A stretch of DNA of 64,000 nucleotides from an uncultured Clostridia bacterium (lineage in GTDB: Bacteria; Bacillota; Clostridia; Christensenellales; UBA1242): NCBI GenBank assembly GCA_934754335.1, contig CAKVHY010000001.1:120021-184020 (forward strand), read 5' to 3'. A program made the position numbers and the translations under genes. Below are positions 28,889-37,650 of this stretch, in pieces. The notes under the pieces are model-generated. The model searched no databases and was not told the origin of the DNA. It saw nothing but the letters and a program-made list of their open reading frames with translations. The first letter of the stretch is position 1; every line of letters starts with the position of its first letter.

Positions 28889-28917
28889 AAACCACTTATC
28901 TTAGGTGGTTTCTTTTT
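28889..28917 (+). terminator. Bidirectional terminator
   Basis: AAACCACTTA / TTAGGTGGTTT hairpin with A-run and T-run flanks, placed between convergent genes ending at 28858 and 28916. Confidence 0.75.
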
Positions 28918-29347
28918 ACATTGCATAAATTGAGTCAATTTCTTTTTCAACGTTTTTATAAATATCGTTAGATAATTCCATCAATTTTACAACTGTTTCT
29001 GTTGGGTCCTTATAAAGGCTTTCATCATGAGAAATTTTTGAAACTGCTTCAGTTTCTCTAATATCTGGAAGCATCTCTTTGAATGCATAGTTTCCAAAAT
29101 GTAATTCTTCTAAGATTTTTTCTTCAGCAACACTTTTGCTAAAACTTGTTGAAACATCTCCAATCAATTCTTGAGCAGATTTAAAACTTGGGTCAGAAGT
29201 TTCCATGATTGTTTGAATGTAAGTTTCGTTTAGTTCTTCCAAAGCATCGTTTATAACCGCCTTTGGTGCATTATCTGAGAATGCAATTTTAAACCTAGCG
29301 TTTTCTAGAAGTGCTAGTTTAGTTAATGTTAAAAAATCCTTATTCAT
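28916..29347 (-). CDS. Hypothetical protein targeted by a CRISPR spacer of the same genome, 143 aa
   Basis: Unknown, acidic, predicted all-helical soluble protein. The SD on the minus strand is GGGGG just ahead of the ATG. Bases 28978-29007 are identical to spacer 5 of the CRISPR array at 52036-52065. The protospacer covers the codons for roughly PTETVVKLM near the C-terminus, and on the plus strand it is followed by CCTTATAAAG. This may mean the gene has a copy on a mobile element from which the spacer was taken, or that the spacer was acquired from the chromosome by mistake. Confidence 0.7.
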   Translation of the reverse strand: MNKDFLTLTKLALLENARFKIAFSDNAPKAVINDALEELNETYIQTIMETSDPSFKSAQELIGDVSTSFSKSVAEEKILEELHFGNYAFKEMLPDIRETEAVSKISHDESLYKDPTETVVKLMELSNDIYKNVEKEIDSIYAM

Positions 29348-29515
29348 ATTTTCCCCCTAAAATTAGTGTACTGATGCTATTATACATAAGTAGAATTCAA
29401 ATTTCAAGGGGTAAAATGAAAGTTTTTAAAGTATTTTCAATTTACTTCTAAAACTACTTAAATTTAGTTAAGTTTAAGTGAACACACCTTAAGATTTCTC
29501 AACTTTTTCGAACTA

Positions 29516-29544
29516 TTGACTTGAAATTAAAAAAATGTTAAAAT
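29516..29544 (+). promoter_or_regulatory. Promoter for the gene at 29572
   Basis: TTGACT (29516-29521), 17-bp spacer, TAAAAT (29539-29544). Confidence 0.65.
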
Positions 29545-29571
29545 ATACTAATAGGAATTGGGGGAAGAAAA

Positions 29572-30519
29572 ATGGAAAGGGACGAGAAGTTTGAAAAATT
29601 AATGAGGCATTTGCTTTATTCCGTTACACCAGAGAACGACGAAGATTATGAAGCAAATAAAAAACACAGGCTTAATAGTTTTGATAGAATATATCTTTAT
29701 TCAAATGAAAAACTATATGAAATGCTTGAAAATATGGATTTGAAAAATGGCCGAGTTTTGACTGTTGGTTCTTCTGGCGACCAGATTTTGTACTCAATCT
29801 TAATGGGTGCAAAACATGTGACAAATTTCGATATAAACCCATTTGTAAAAGAGTTTTTTGAGATAAAGAAGTCTGCTATTCAAAATTTCTCACTTGAAAA
29901 ATTTAATGAATTTGTACGTAGTCCTAAAAACTTTTTCAATCCGTTTTACTATAACCAACTTCGAAGCAATTTAAGTGAAGATGTGCAGGCTTTTTGGGAC
30001 AGTGCAATTCTAGAAGGCTTTGACCAAACTTATATAGATAATGTTGCTAGACCAGATAATGGTTTACCCTATTCTCAATACTACGTAACCGAGCGAGAAG
30101 TTCTTTACGACTTGAAAAACAAGTTAAACGATAAAGAAAATCCCGTTTCGATAGATTTTTTAAATTGCGATTTGAAAGATATAAACCAAAATCTAAAACC
30201 AGACGAGAAATTTGATGTTATATTGCTTTCAAACGTTATGGACTATATTTTTTATTGGCGAAAATTTCAAAAGGTTGACCCATCGCCAATTTATAGAGAT
30301 GTTGTAAACGAGTTAAAAGATAAACATTTAAAAGAGAATGGCGTAATGCAAGTTGGTTATGCCTGGGATGAAAATGGCTTAAGAAATAGGCAAGACTACT
30401 TAGAAAAGTGGTTTGGAAAAGGAAGCGTGGAGTTAGTTTTCAAAGACAAAGAAACTGGTTTAATTGATAGAAAGCAAAACGCTTTAATTATTAAAAACGA
30501 AAAAGAATTGGAAAAATAA
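29572..30519 (+). CDS. SAM-dependent methyltransferase-like protein (DUF3419-like), 315 aa
   Basis: The segment RVLTVGSSGDQILYSILMG followed by VTNFDINPF is a Rossmann-type SAM-binding motif I plus acidic motif II. Its spacing and wording resemble DUF3419/BtaA-type proteins that act on SAM. A later FDVILLSNVMDYI matches motif IV. The substrate is unknown. It is encoded 3 nt ahead of mnmE and probably co-transcribed with it, though no functional link to tRNA modification can be shown. Confidence 0.65.
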   Translation: MERDEKFEKLMRHLLYSVTPENDEDYEANKKHRLNSFDRIYLYSNEKLYEMLENMDLKNGRVLTVGSSGDQILYSILMGAKHVTNFDINPFVKEFFEIKKSAIQNFSLEKFNEFVRSPKNFFNPFYYNQLRSNLSEDVQAFWDSAILEGFDQTYIDNVARPDNGLPYSQYYVTEREVLYDLKNKLNDKENPVSIDFLNCDLKDINQNLKPDEKFDVILLSNVMDYIFYWRKFQKVDPSPIYRDVVNELKDKHLKENGVMQVGYAWDENGLRNRQDYLEKWFGKGSVELVFKDKETGLIDRKQNALIIKNEKELEK

Positions 30520-30522
30520 AAT

Positions 30523-31884
30523 ATGGAAGAAAAAACAATTTGTGCAATTAGTACGCCCATTGGAAGTGGCGGAATCTCAATAATCAGACTTAGCGGAGAA
30601 AAATCTCTAGAGATTGCTTCGAAGGTTTTTCATACAAAGAATTTAAGCGTTGCGAACTTTGAACCAAATAAACTTTATCTTGGGTCATTCAACGCTAAGA
30701 ACTTTAAAGATAAGTGCATGTGCGTGTATTTCAAAGCACCTAAATCCTACACTGGCGAAGACGTGGTGGAATTTCAATGCCATGGCGGTGTTCGAATTGC
30801 AAACGGAATTGTGGCGGAACTTATTGAAAACGGAGCAGTTTTAGCGGAAGCGGGCGAATTTACAAAGCGTGCGTTTTTAAATGGAAAAATTAGCCTAGAC
30901 GAAGCGGAAGGTGTTATAGATTTAATCAACAGCGAAACCGAGAGCCAAATCAAGGCCGGCTATGAATTGATGCAAGGCTCGCTTAGAAAAACAGTGCTAA
31001 AGTTGCAGAAATCTATCACCACAATGCTTGCAAAAATTGAAGTTTCTATGGACTACCCTGATGAAGATTTGGAAACTGGTACAATTGCCGACACGAAGAA
31101 AGACTTGCAAGGAGTGGAAGAAGAACTTAAAAATTTATTGCAAACAGCATCTAGCGGAATGACAATAAAGAATGGTTGTAAACTTGTGATTTTGGGGAAA
31201 ACAAACGCAGGTAAATCTAGCCTTATGAATGCCCTTTTGGGTTTCGATAGAGCCATTGTAACTGATATTAAAGGCACAACTAGAGATACGCTTGAAGAGA
31301 GTTTTGAGTACAAAGGCGTGAAATTTATTTTGGTGGACACTGCGGGTATTCGTGAAGCCAAAGACAAGGTTGAACAAATTGGAATTGAAAAAGCAAAGGA
31401 CACTCTAAATACTGCAGATATTATTTTATATGTTGTTGACGGTTCTATGAAAATGGACGAAGAAGATAACATATTATTAAAGTTGATAGGTAAAAAGAAA
31501 GCGGTGGCTATTATAAATAAATCCGATTTAAAACAAAATGCCGATGTTGAAATTTTGAATAAACATTTTGAAAAGGTTATGAAAATATCTGCCCTAAAAG
31601 GCGAAGGCATAATGGAATTAAAGGAGTATTTATATAACCTTGTGATAGACGAAAAATCTTTGTCTAGTGCGGTTATGCTAACTAACACAAGGCATATAAA
31701 TATTGTTCGCGAAGCAAAGAATTTAACTGAACTTGCCCTAAGAGAAGTGGAGCAAAATCTAAGCCTAGATTTGCTTGCTTTAGATATAAAAAATATATGG
31801 CTAAAACTAGGCGAAATCACTGGTGAAACAAACACAGAAGAGATTATAGACGAAATCTTTATGAAGTTCTGTCTAGGAAAGTAA
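30523..31884 (+). CDS. mnmE: tRNA-5-carboxymethylaminomethyl-2-thiouridine GTPase MnmE
   Basis: With MnmG it modifies the wobble uridine of several tRNAs. The N-terminal part carries the formyl-tetrahydrofolate-binding domain (SGGISIIRLSG, FQCHGG, FTKRAFLNGK). The G domain shows G1 GKTNAGKSSL, G3 DTAGIRE and G4 NKSD, and the protein ends in the family's diagnostic CLGK with its functional Cys. Length 453 is normal. No strong SD is visible, and it may be coupled to the methyltransferase-like gene that ends 3 nt upstream. Confidence 0.97.
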   Translation: MEEKTICAISTPIGSGGISIIRLSGEKSLEIASKVFHTKNLSVANFEPNKLYLGSFNAKNFKDKCMCVYFKAPKSYTGEDVVEFQCHGGVRIANGIVAELIENGAVLAEAGEFTKRAFLNGKISLDEAEGVIDLINSETESQIKAGYELMQGSLRKTVLKLQKSITTMLAKIEVSMDYPDEDLETGTIADTKKDLQGVEEELKNLLQTASSGMTIKNGCKLVILGKTNAGKSSLMNALLGFDRAIVTDIKGTTRDTLEESFEYKGVKFILVDTAGIREAKDKVEQIGIEKAKDTLNTADIILYVVDGSMKMDEEDNILLKLIGKKKAVAIINKSDLKQNADVEILNKHFEKVMKISALKGEGIMELKEYLYNLVIDEKSLSSAVMLTNTRHINIVREAKNLTELALREVEQNLSLDLLALDIKNIWLKLGEITGETNTEEIIDEIFMKFCLGK

Positions 31885-32009
31885 GGAACTTATAAACATT
31901 TTCGTGTAAAATGTGAATAAACTTTAAAAACTTTTAAAATTTTGTAGAAATTTTTTAGAAATTGTGCAATAATGTAACGTTTTAAAATTTAAGATAAAGC
32001 GAAAGAATA

Positions 32010-33893
32010 ATGGATAAGAGAAATATTGAGATAGAAAAATATGATGCTGTGGTAATTGGAAGCGGTCATGCAGGTTGCGAATCTGCATGGGCTTTGGCAA
32101 ATATGGGACTTAAAACAATGCTACTAACTTTAAATCTAGATAGCATTGCTTTTTTGGCGTGCAATCCAAGTATTGGTGGAACTGCAAAAGGACATTTGGT
32201 TTGCGAGATTGATGCTTTGGGCGGAATTATGGGTCAAATCGCAGATAAATCCACAATCCAACGCAGAATGCTTAATGCGTCAAAAGGGCCAGCAGTGCAG
32301 TCTTTAAGGGCTCAGACTGATAAGGTGGAATATCATAAAAACATGAAAGAAGCGCTTGAAAAATGCCCTAACCTATATATAAGGCAAGGTGAAGCCAGTG
32401 AAATTTTGGTGAAAGATGGAAAAGTTTGTGGAGTGAAAACTTTGCAAGGTGGAGAATATGAAACTAAAGCGGTTTGCGTTTGTACAGGTGTTTATTTAAA
32501 TAGCCGAATTATAATCGGAGATTTTACAAAAGAGATTGGTCCGAATGGATTTGCAAACGCCACTGCTCTAACTAAAAGCCTTATGAATTTGGGATTTGAA
32601 ATTAGAAGATTTAAAACAGGAACACCTGTGAGAGTACATGCAAAAAGCATAGATTATTCGAATTTGGAAGTTCAGAAAGGAGATGATAATATTCAAACCT
32701 TCTCCTTCCTTACTAAAAAAGCACCAAAGAACGTGGTGGATTGCTACCTAACCTACACCACACCTAAAACTCATAAAATCATTATGGATAATATTGATTT
32801 AGCACCAGTTTATAACGGTGGAATTAATAGCGAAGGCCCTAGATATTGCCCTAGTATTGAAACTAAAGTGGTTAGATTTGCTGATAAAGATAGGCATCAA
32901 TTGTTCTTAGAACCTGAAGCCCTAAGCACTGAAGAGATTTATGTTCAAGGATTTAGTACAAGCATGCCATCATATATTCAAAAAGAGATGGTGCATAGTG
33001 TAATCGGGCTTGAGAATGCTCACATTATGCGTGATGCTTATGCTATAGAATATGATTGCATAAATTCTTTGGATCTTTATCCAACTTTGGAAAGTAAGAA
33101 AATAAAAGGGTTGTTTTTTGCCGGACAAATTAATGGCACAAGTGGTTATGAAGAAGCCGGTGCTCAAGGAATACTTGCAGGAATAAATGCAGGCTTGTAT
33201 TGTGAAGAAAAACAACAATTGGTTTTAGATAGAACAAATAGTTATATTGGTGTTTTGGTTGATGATTTAGTTACAAAAGGAACAAACGAACCTTATAGAA
33301 TGATGACGTCCAGAGCCGAAAGCAGACTATGGTTAAGACAAGACAATGCAGATATTAGACTAACTGAAATTGGCAGAAACGTTGGGCTTGTTGACAATAA
33401 ACGCTATAAAATCTTTAAAAACAGACTAAAAGAAATTGAAGAGATAAAAGAAAAAGTTAAAACCAGAACTAGGGACTACGATAAAATGAAAGCGTTGTTT
33501 AACGAGAAGAATGAAAATTATTCTCATAATGGAATAACCTTTGAAGATGCTCTAAGGAGAGCAAATATAACTGCTCTTGATTTATACAATACCTTCCCTG
33601 AAGAGTTTGGAAAGTATAATTTACAAAATTTAAAACAAATTGAAATTCAATTAAAATATGAAGGATATTTGAATAGACAGGAAATTCAAATCAATCAAAG
33701 CAAAAAGCATGAGAATGTTGAATTGCCAAGTGATTTTGATTATTCAAAAATCAAAGGTTTGAGAATTGAAGCGATGCAAAAATTAAATCGTGTTAAACCT
33801 TTAACGCTTGGACAAGCGTCTAGAATAAGCGGGGTTAGCCCTGCAGATATCGCAGTTTTATTGGTGGCGTTGAAACAGAAAGTAATAAAATAA
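32010..33893 (+). CDS. mnmG: tRNA uridine-5-carboxymethylaminomethyl modification enzyme MnmG
   Basis: FAD-dependent partner of MnmE. The dinucleotide motif is VVIGSGHAGCESA near the N-terminus, followed by the MnmG signatures NPSIGGTAKGHLV and GPRYCPSIE. A C-terminal helical tRNA/MnmE-binding domain ends the 627-residue protein. It follows mnmE after 125 bp that contain no gene and no clear terminator. rsmG, parA and parB follow, a typical order near bacterial origins. Confidence 0.97.
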   Translation: MDKRNIEIEKYDAVVIGSGHAGCESAWALANMGLKTMLLTLNLDSIAFLACNPSIGGTAKGHLVCEIDALGGIMGQIADKSTIQRRMLNASKGPAVQSLRAQTDKVEYHKNMKEALEKCPNLYIRQGEASEILVKDGKVCGVKTLQGGEYETKAVCVCTGVYLNSRIIIGDFTKEIGPNGFANATALTKSLMNLGFEIRRFKTGTPVRVHAKSIDYSNLEVQKGDDNIQTFSFLTKKAPKNVVDCYLTYTTPKTHKIIMDNIDLAPVYNGGINSEGPRYCPSIETKVVRFADKDRHQLFLEPEALSTEEIYVQGFSTSMPSYIQKEMVHSVIGLENAHIMRDAYAIEYDCINSLDLYPTLESKKIKGLFFAGQINGTSGYEEAGAQGILAGINAGLYCEEKQQLVLDRTNSYIGVLVDDLVTKGTNEPYRMMTSRAESRLWLRQDNADIRLTEIGRNVGLVDNKRYKIFKNRLKEIEEIKEKVKTRTRDYDKMKALFNEKNENYSHNGITFEDALRRANITALDLYNTFPEEFGKYNLQNLKQIEIQLKYEGYLNRQEIQINQSKKHENVELPSDFDYSKIKGLRIEAMQKLNRVKPLTLGQASRISGVSPADIAVLLVALKQKVIK

Positions 33894-34026
33894 GGTGGCA
33901 AAACATTGGCGTGCTGATGAATAATTATTCAATGCTTTGTATAAAATGCCTTAAATTTTGCTAAAAATTAAAAATAAGTGCAACTAAAATTTATAAATAT
34001 ACATTCTAAAAGGAAAACGTTAAAAA

Positions 34027-34728
34027 ATGGATTTTAAGAAAAAATTAAAAAATGCATTCAAAAAGTACGATATAAACATATCTGACGAAAATGTGGAAAA
34101 GTTTGAGAAGTACTATAATATGCTAATCTTAGAAAATGAGAAGTATAACCTAACTGCTATAACCGAAGAAGATGATGTTATAGTAAAGCATTTTTTAGAT
34201 AGTGTGTTGCCGGCTGATAAAATCCCAGAGAATGCAAGAGTTTTAGATATTGGAAGCGGTGCGGGCTTCCCTGCTTTGCCTTTGGCGATATTAAGAAGAG
34301 ATTTGAATATAACCGCCTTAGATGGTGTTTGTAAGAAAGTAAGTTTTATTGGCATGGTTGCAAGAACTATACAACTTGGCAATGTGGCATTTGTTCATAC
34401 AAGAGCGGAAGACTATGCTAAGAATTTTAGAGAAACTTTTGATTGTGTTGTTTCAAGAGCGGTTGCGGGATTGCCTACTTTACTTGAATATTGCCTACCT
34501 TTTGTAAAAGAGAATGGAATGGTGATTTGCTATAAGGGAGCGAGTGCGAACGAAGAGATTGAAACTTCGAAAAGGGCTTTAAATGAATTAGGCGGAAAGA
34601 TTGAAGAGATAATGAAGTTTGATTTATACGGAATGGAGAGAAATATAATAATCGTTAGGAAGTTTAAGAAAACTCCTTTAAAATATCCTAGAAATCAGAA
34701 TAAACCTAGATTGTCGCCATTAATTTAA
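34027..34728 (+). CDS. rsmG: 16S rRNA (guanine-527-N7)-methyltransferase RsmG
   Basis: Methylates G527 in the 530 loop of 16S rRNA. The SAM-binding site is VLDIGSGAGFPALPLAI, followed by TALDGVCKKVSF and a later VVSRAVAGL, all family hallmarks. The 233-residue length is normal. AAAGGA lies about 12 nt before the ATG. A C-terminal basic, Pro-rich tail (KYPRNQNKP) is present as in many homologues. Confidence 0.96.
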   Translation: MDFKKKLKNAFKKYDINISDENVEKFEKYYNMLILENEKYNLTAITEEDDVIVKHFLDSVLPADKIPENARVLDIGSGAGFPALPLAILRRDLNITALDGVCKKVSFIGMVARTIQLGNVAFVHTRAEDYAKNFRETFDCVVSRAVAGLPTLLEYCLPFVKENGMVICYKGASANEEIETSKRALNELGGKIEEIMKFDLYGMERNIIIVRKFKKTPLKYPRNQNKPRLSPLI

Positions 34729-34743
34729 ATAAATCATTAAAAA

Positions 34744-35320
34744 TGTTTCACGTGAAACATTTTTTTATTTTTTAATACTGAATTACATATTTTTTGATTA
34801 ATTTGTTTGCGAAATCTTATATTAAAAACAATAATGTTCTTAATCGCAATGTTTCACGTGAAACAATTGTCATATTTAATTTCTGTGTGTTTTGTAATTT
34901 TCTTATATTATTAATATAGTGTATATAGTATATATAATCATTATATATGCGTCGTTGTATAAGCACAAACATTGTTATAAGATTTTTGCGTTTAATATAA
35001 ATTTATATAAAACATTGCATAAGCACAGAAAAGTTAAATAAAAGCATATTTAAATAAACATCAGTGTTTCACGTGAAACATCGTATATAATAAACAACAT
35101 ATTAATTATATTCTAATTGTTTCACGTGAAACAATTAAGTAAAAACATTAAAAACAGATTAATATAAAATGTTTCACATGAAACAAAGTTTGTTATAAAA
35201 AATCCAAACGTCAAATAATGTTTCACATGAAACACTATATAATAAAAGCAAATATGTGTTGAAAAAAATGTTTCACATGAAACATTGAATAAAGCAAAAA
35301 AATATGTTTCACGTGAAACA
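34744..35320. repeat. Cluster of eight parS / parS-like centromere sites
   Basis: TGTTTCACGTGAAACA occurs perfectly at 34744-34759, 34850-34865, 35065-35080, 35118-35133 and 35305-35320. The variant with ACATG in the centre occurs at 35170-35185, 35219-35234 and 35269-35284. All eight lie in 577 bp immediately upstream of parA-parB. parS is the nucleation site of ParB/Spo0J. The rest of the 34729-35466 gap is AT-rich without a frame. Confidence 0.95.
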
Positions 35321-35398
35321 AAACATGTTAAAAACGGTGCATAAGTTATAAATTTTGTAAATATTTCATATTTTAATAAAAAACATTAGCAATCTGTT

Positions 35399-35426
35399 TT
35401 GGATTTTAAAATTTATTTGCTATAAT
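35399..35426 (+). promoter_or_regulatory. parA promoter
   Basis: TTGGAT (35399-35404), 16-bp spacer, TATAAT (35421-35426). It starts about 80 bp beyond the last parS, so ParB spreading could silence it. Confidence 0.65.
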
Positions 35427-35466
35427 CCAAGTAATAGAAAGCAAAATCAAGGACAAGGAGAGAAAA

Positions 35467-36243
35467 ATGGGAAAAATAATTGCATATATAAATCAAAAAG
35501 GTGGAGTTGGAAAAACTACAACATGCGTTAATATGGCGAGTTTCCTTGCTGATAAAGGATATAATGTGCTTGTTGTTGATATAGACCCTCAAGGAAACGC
35601 CAGTTCTAGTTTTGGTTATACTAGAGATCAAAAAAATAAGACCTTTTATAATATAATAGTTGAAGATTGTACTATTCAAGATGCTATCTTACATACAAAA
35701 ATTGAAAAATTGGATTTAATTCCGAGTGATGTGGAATTGGCGGGCGCTGAAATTGAACTTGTTCAGATGCCAAAGCGTGAAAATGTGCTTAAAAACTACT
35801 TGGGAATGGTTAAAGATAACTATGACTTTATTTGCATAGATTGTCCACCATCTTTAGGACTTTTAACAGTTAATGCTTTAACTGCTTGTGATAGCGTTTT
35901 AATACCAATTCAGTGCCATTATTTTGCGTTAGAAGGCTTAAGTCAATTGATGTACACTGTTAAATTAGTTAAAAAACACCTAAATGAAGCCATAACTGTG
36001 GAAGGAGTGGTATTAACAATGAAAGATGCTAGAAGTAATCTTGAAGTGTCTGTTTCTAATGACGTTAAAAAATATTTCGGCTCAAAAGTATACGAAACTA
36101 TCATTCCAAGGAATGTTAGGCTTGCTGAAGCCCCAAGTTATGGAGAAACTATCTTGACATACGACCCAAAAAGCACAGGGGCAGTTGCTTATAGAAAACT
36201 TACAGAAGAATTTTTACGTAGACAGGTTAATAAAAACGGTTAA
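35467..36243 (+). CDS. parA: Chromosome partitioning ATPase ParA/Soj
   Basis: Deviant-Walker ATPase that works with ParB to segregate origins and, in Bacillus, controls DnaA. The deviant Walker A is KGGVGKTTT at residues about 11-19, with VVDIDPQGNASSS and the Walker B region FICIDCPPSLG. Length 258 is typical for the chromosomal Soj type, which lacks an N-terminal HTH. AAGGAG lies before the ATG. It forms an operon with parB 43 bp downstream, directly after the parS cluster. Confidence 0.97.
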   Translation: MGKIIAYINQKGGVGKTTTCVNMASFLADKGYNVLVVDIDPQGNASSSFGYTRDQKNKTFYNIIVEDCTIQDAILHTKIEKLDLIPSDVELAGAEIELVQMPKRENVLKNYLGMVKDNYDFICIDCPPSLGLLTVNALTACDSVLIPIQCHYFALEGLSQLMYTVKLVKKHLNEAITVEGVVLTMKDARSNLEVSVSNDVKKYFGSKVYETIIPRNVRLAEAPSYGETILTYDPKSTGAVAYRKLTEEFLRRQVNKNG

Positions 36244-36286
36244 TATTAAATAAATATATATTTTATTAATTAAAAAGGAGAAAATT

Positions 36287-37177
36287 ATGGCTGAAAGAGA
36301 GAGATTGGGTAAAGGATTGGGTTCATTGCTTGGTATCTTAGAAAGAGAAGATGAGTCTGTGGCGGTTGATCAAAAAGAGCGTGAATCGGTTGGAAATACT
36401 GGAGTTATTGACATAAACATGTCACTTATTGACAACAACCCTAAACAACCACGAAAAAATTTTGATGCTGTGGCGTTAAATGAATTGGCGCAAAGCATAA
36501 AACAATATGGTGTTATTCAACCTATTATTGTGGTTAAGAAAGGTGAAAGATATATGATCGTTGCTGGAGAGCGAAGATTTAGAGCGTGTAAAATTGCAGG
36601 CTTGAAAACTATTCCGGCTGTGGTTAGAGATTACAGTGCAAATGAAATTAAAGAAATTGCATTGCTTGAAAATATTCAAAGGGAAGATTTAAATCCTATT
36701 GAATGTGCAAAAGCCCTAAAACAATTATTAGATGATTATGGCTGGACGCAAGAAGTTTTAGCAGATAAGTTGGGAAAATCTAGACCAAGCATTGCAAACA
36801 CGCTAAGATTATTGCAATTATCTCCAGAAGTTGTTGATATGGTGGAATCTGGGAAGTTGAGTGCAGGCCATGCAAGAAGTTTGGTTGTGGTTCAAGATCC
36901 AGAAGTTCAATTAAAACTTGCAAAATTGGCTGTTACTAAAAGAGTGACAGTTCGTGATTTGGAAAAAGCGGTTAAAGAAGCGCAAAAACCAGCAAAAACC
37001 AAATCTTTCAATCCGTTTGAGAAGACTATAGAGATGCAAGAATTTATTTCGCTTATGGAAAGAAAATTCCAAACTAAAGTTGATATCAAAGGAACTGAGC
37101 GTAAAGGCAAAATTATGATTGAATACGTTTCTAAAGAAGATTTAGATAGGCTTTATGATTTAGTAAATAAACTATAA
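36287..37177 (+). CDS. parB: Chromosome partitioning protein ParB/Spo0J
   Basis: CTP-dependent DNA clamp that loads at parS. The N-terminus has the ParA-contact peptide (RLGKGLGSLLG). The CTPase core shows NPKQPRKNFD and the GERRFRACKIAGL motif, the HTH shows LGKSRPSIANTLRLLQL, and a C-terminal dimerisation domain ends the 296 residues. AAAGGAG precedes the ATG. The eight sites upstream of parA are the obvious targets. Confidence 0.97.
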   Translation: MAERERLGKGLGSLLGILEREDESVAVDQKERESVGNTGVIDINMSLIDNNPKQPRKNFDAVALNELAQSIKQYGVIQPIIVVKKGERYMIVAGERRFRACKIAGLKTIPAVVRDYSANEIKEIALLENIQREDLNPIECAKALKQLLDDYGWTQEVLADKLGKSRPSIANTLRLLQLSPEVVDMVESGKLSAGHARSLVVVQDPEVQLKLAKLAVTKRVTVRDLEKAVKEAQKPAKTKSFNPFEKTIEMQEFISLMERKFQTKVDIKGTERKGKIMIEYVSKEDLDRLYDLVNKL

Positions 37178-37296
37178 TTTTATTTAAAGAGAGTTTATGT
37201 GGTCTTGTGACTATACAAAACATATGGTTTTGAAGTTATAAATCAAAACACAGTTTTGTATGTTTTGTGCATAACTAAATTTAAAAACAAAGTTAC

Positions 37297-37328
37297 AAAT
37301 TAGGTTAGAAATGACCTAATTTTTTTTG
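37297..37328 (+). terminator. Terminator of parAB
   Basis: AAATTAGGT / ACCTAATTT stem, 8-nt loop, then a run of T. Confidence 0.75.
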
Positions 37329-37346
37329 TTGGGGGACAATCGAAAG

Positions 37347-37439
37347 TTATCCACATTTTTAAAGAAAATGTTCATAATGTTAAAGTTTGCGTCTTGAATT
37401 ATATATGTTTCTGACAAAAAGTGTGGACAATGTGTGTAA
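37347..37439. other. Second DnaA-box cluster, downstream of parB
   Basis: A perfect TTATCCACA lies at 37347-37355, with near matches TGTGGACAA (37422-37430) and TGTGTGTAA (37431-37439). The same three words occur in the dnaA-dnaN gap. The rest of the 37178-37650 gap is AT-rich and has an 11-bp direct repeat TTTGCATAGTA (37481 and 37542) but no gene. Confidence 0.55.
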
Positions 37440-37650
37440 ATATATAATTTAAAAAAGTTGTAAATTTATAAATTTTAGCGTTTGCATAGTATTGGAATTA
37501 ATTCTAGAATAAGATAAGATTATTATTTATTTAAAAATATGTTTGCATAGTACTTTAAATAAAAATATGAGCAAAAAAGAAATTTCAAATAAATATTGAT
37601 TTAAAGTTAATTTGCTGATATAATAAAATTATAAAGGTGAGGATATATTT

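Noticed and set aside
31053..31835. A 260-codon frame on the minus strand opposite mnmE
   Set aside because: mnmE on the plus strand is a clear, full-length gene. The opposite frame is Ser/Phe/Ile-rich, as expected for the complement of AT-rich coding DNA, and has no ribosome site.
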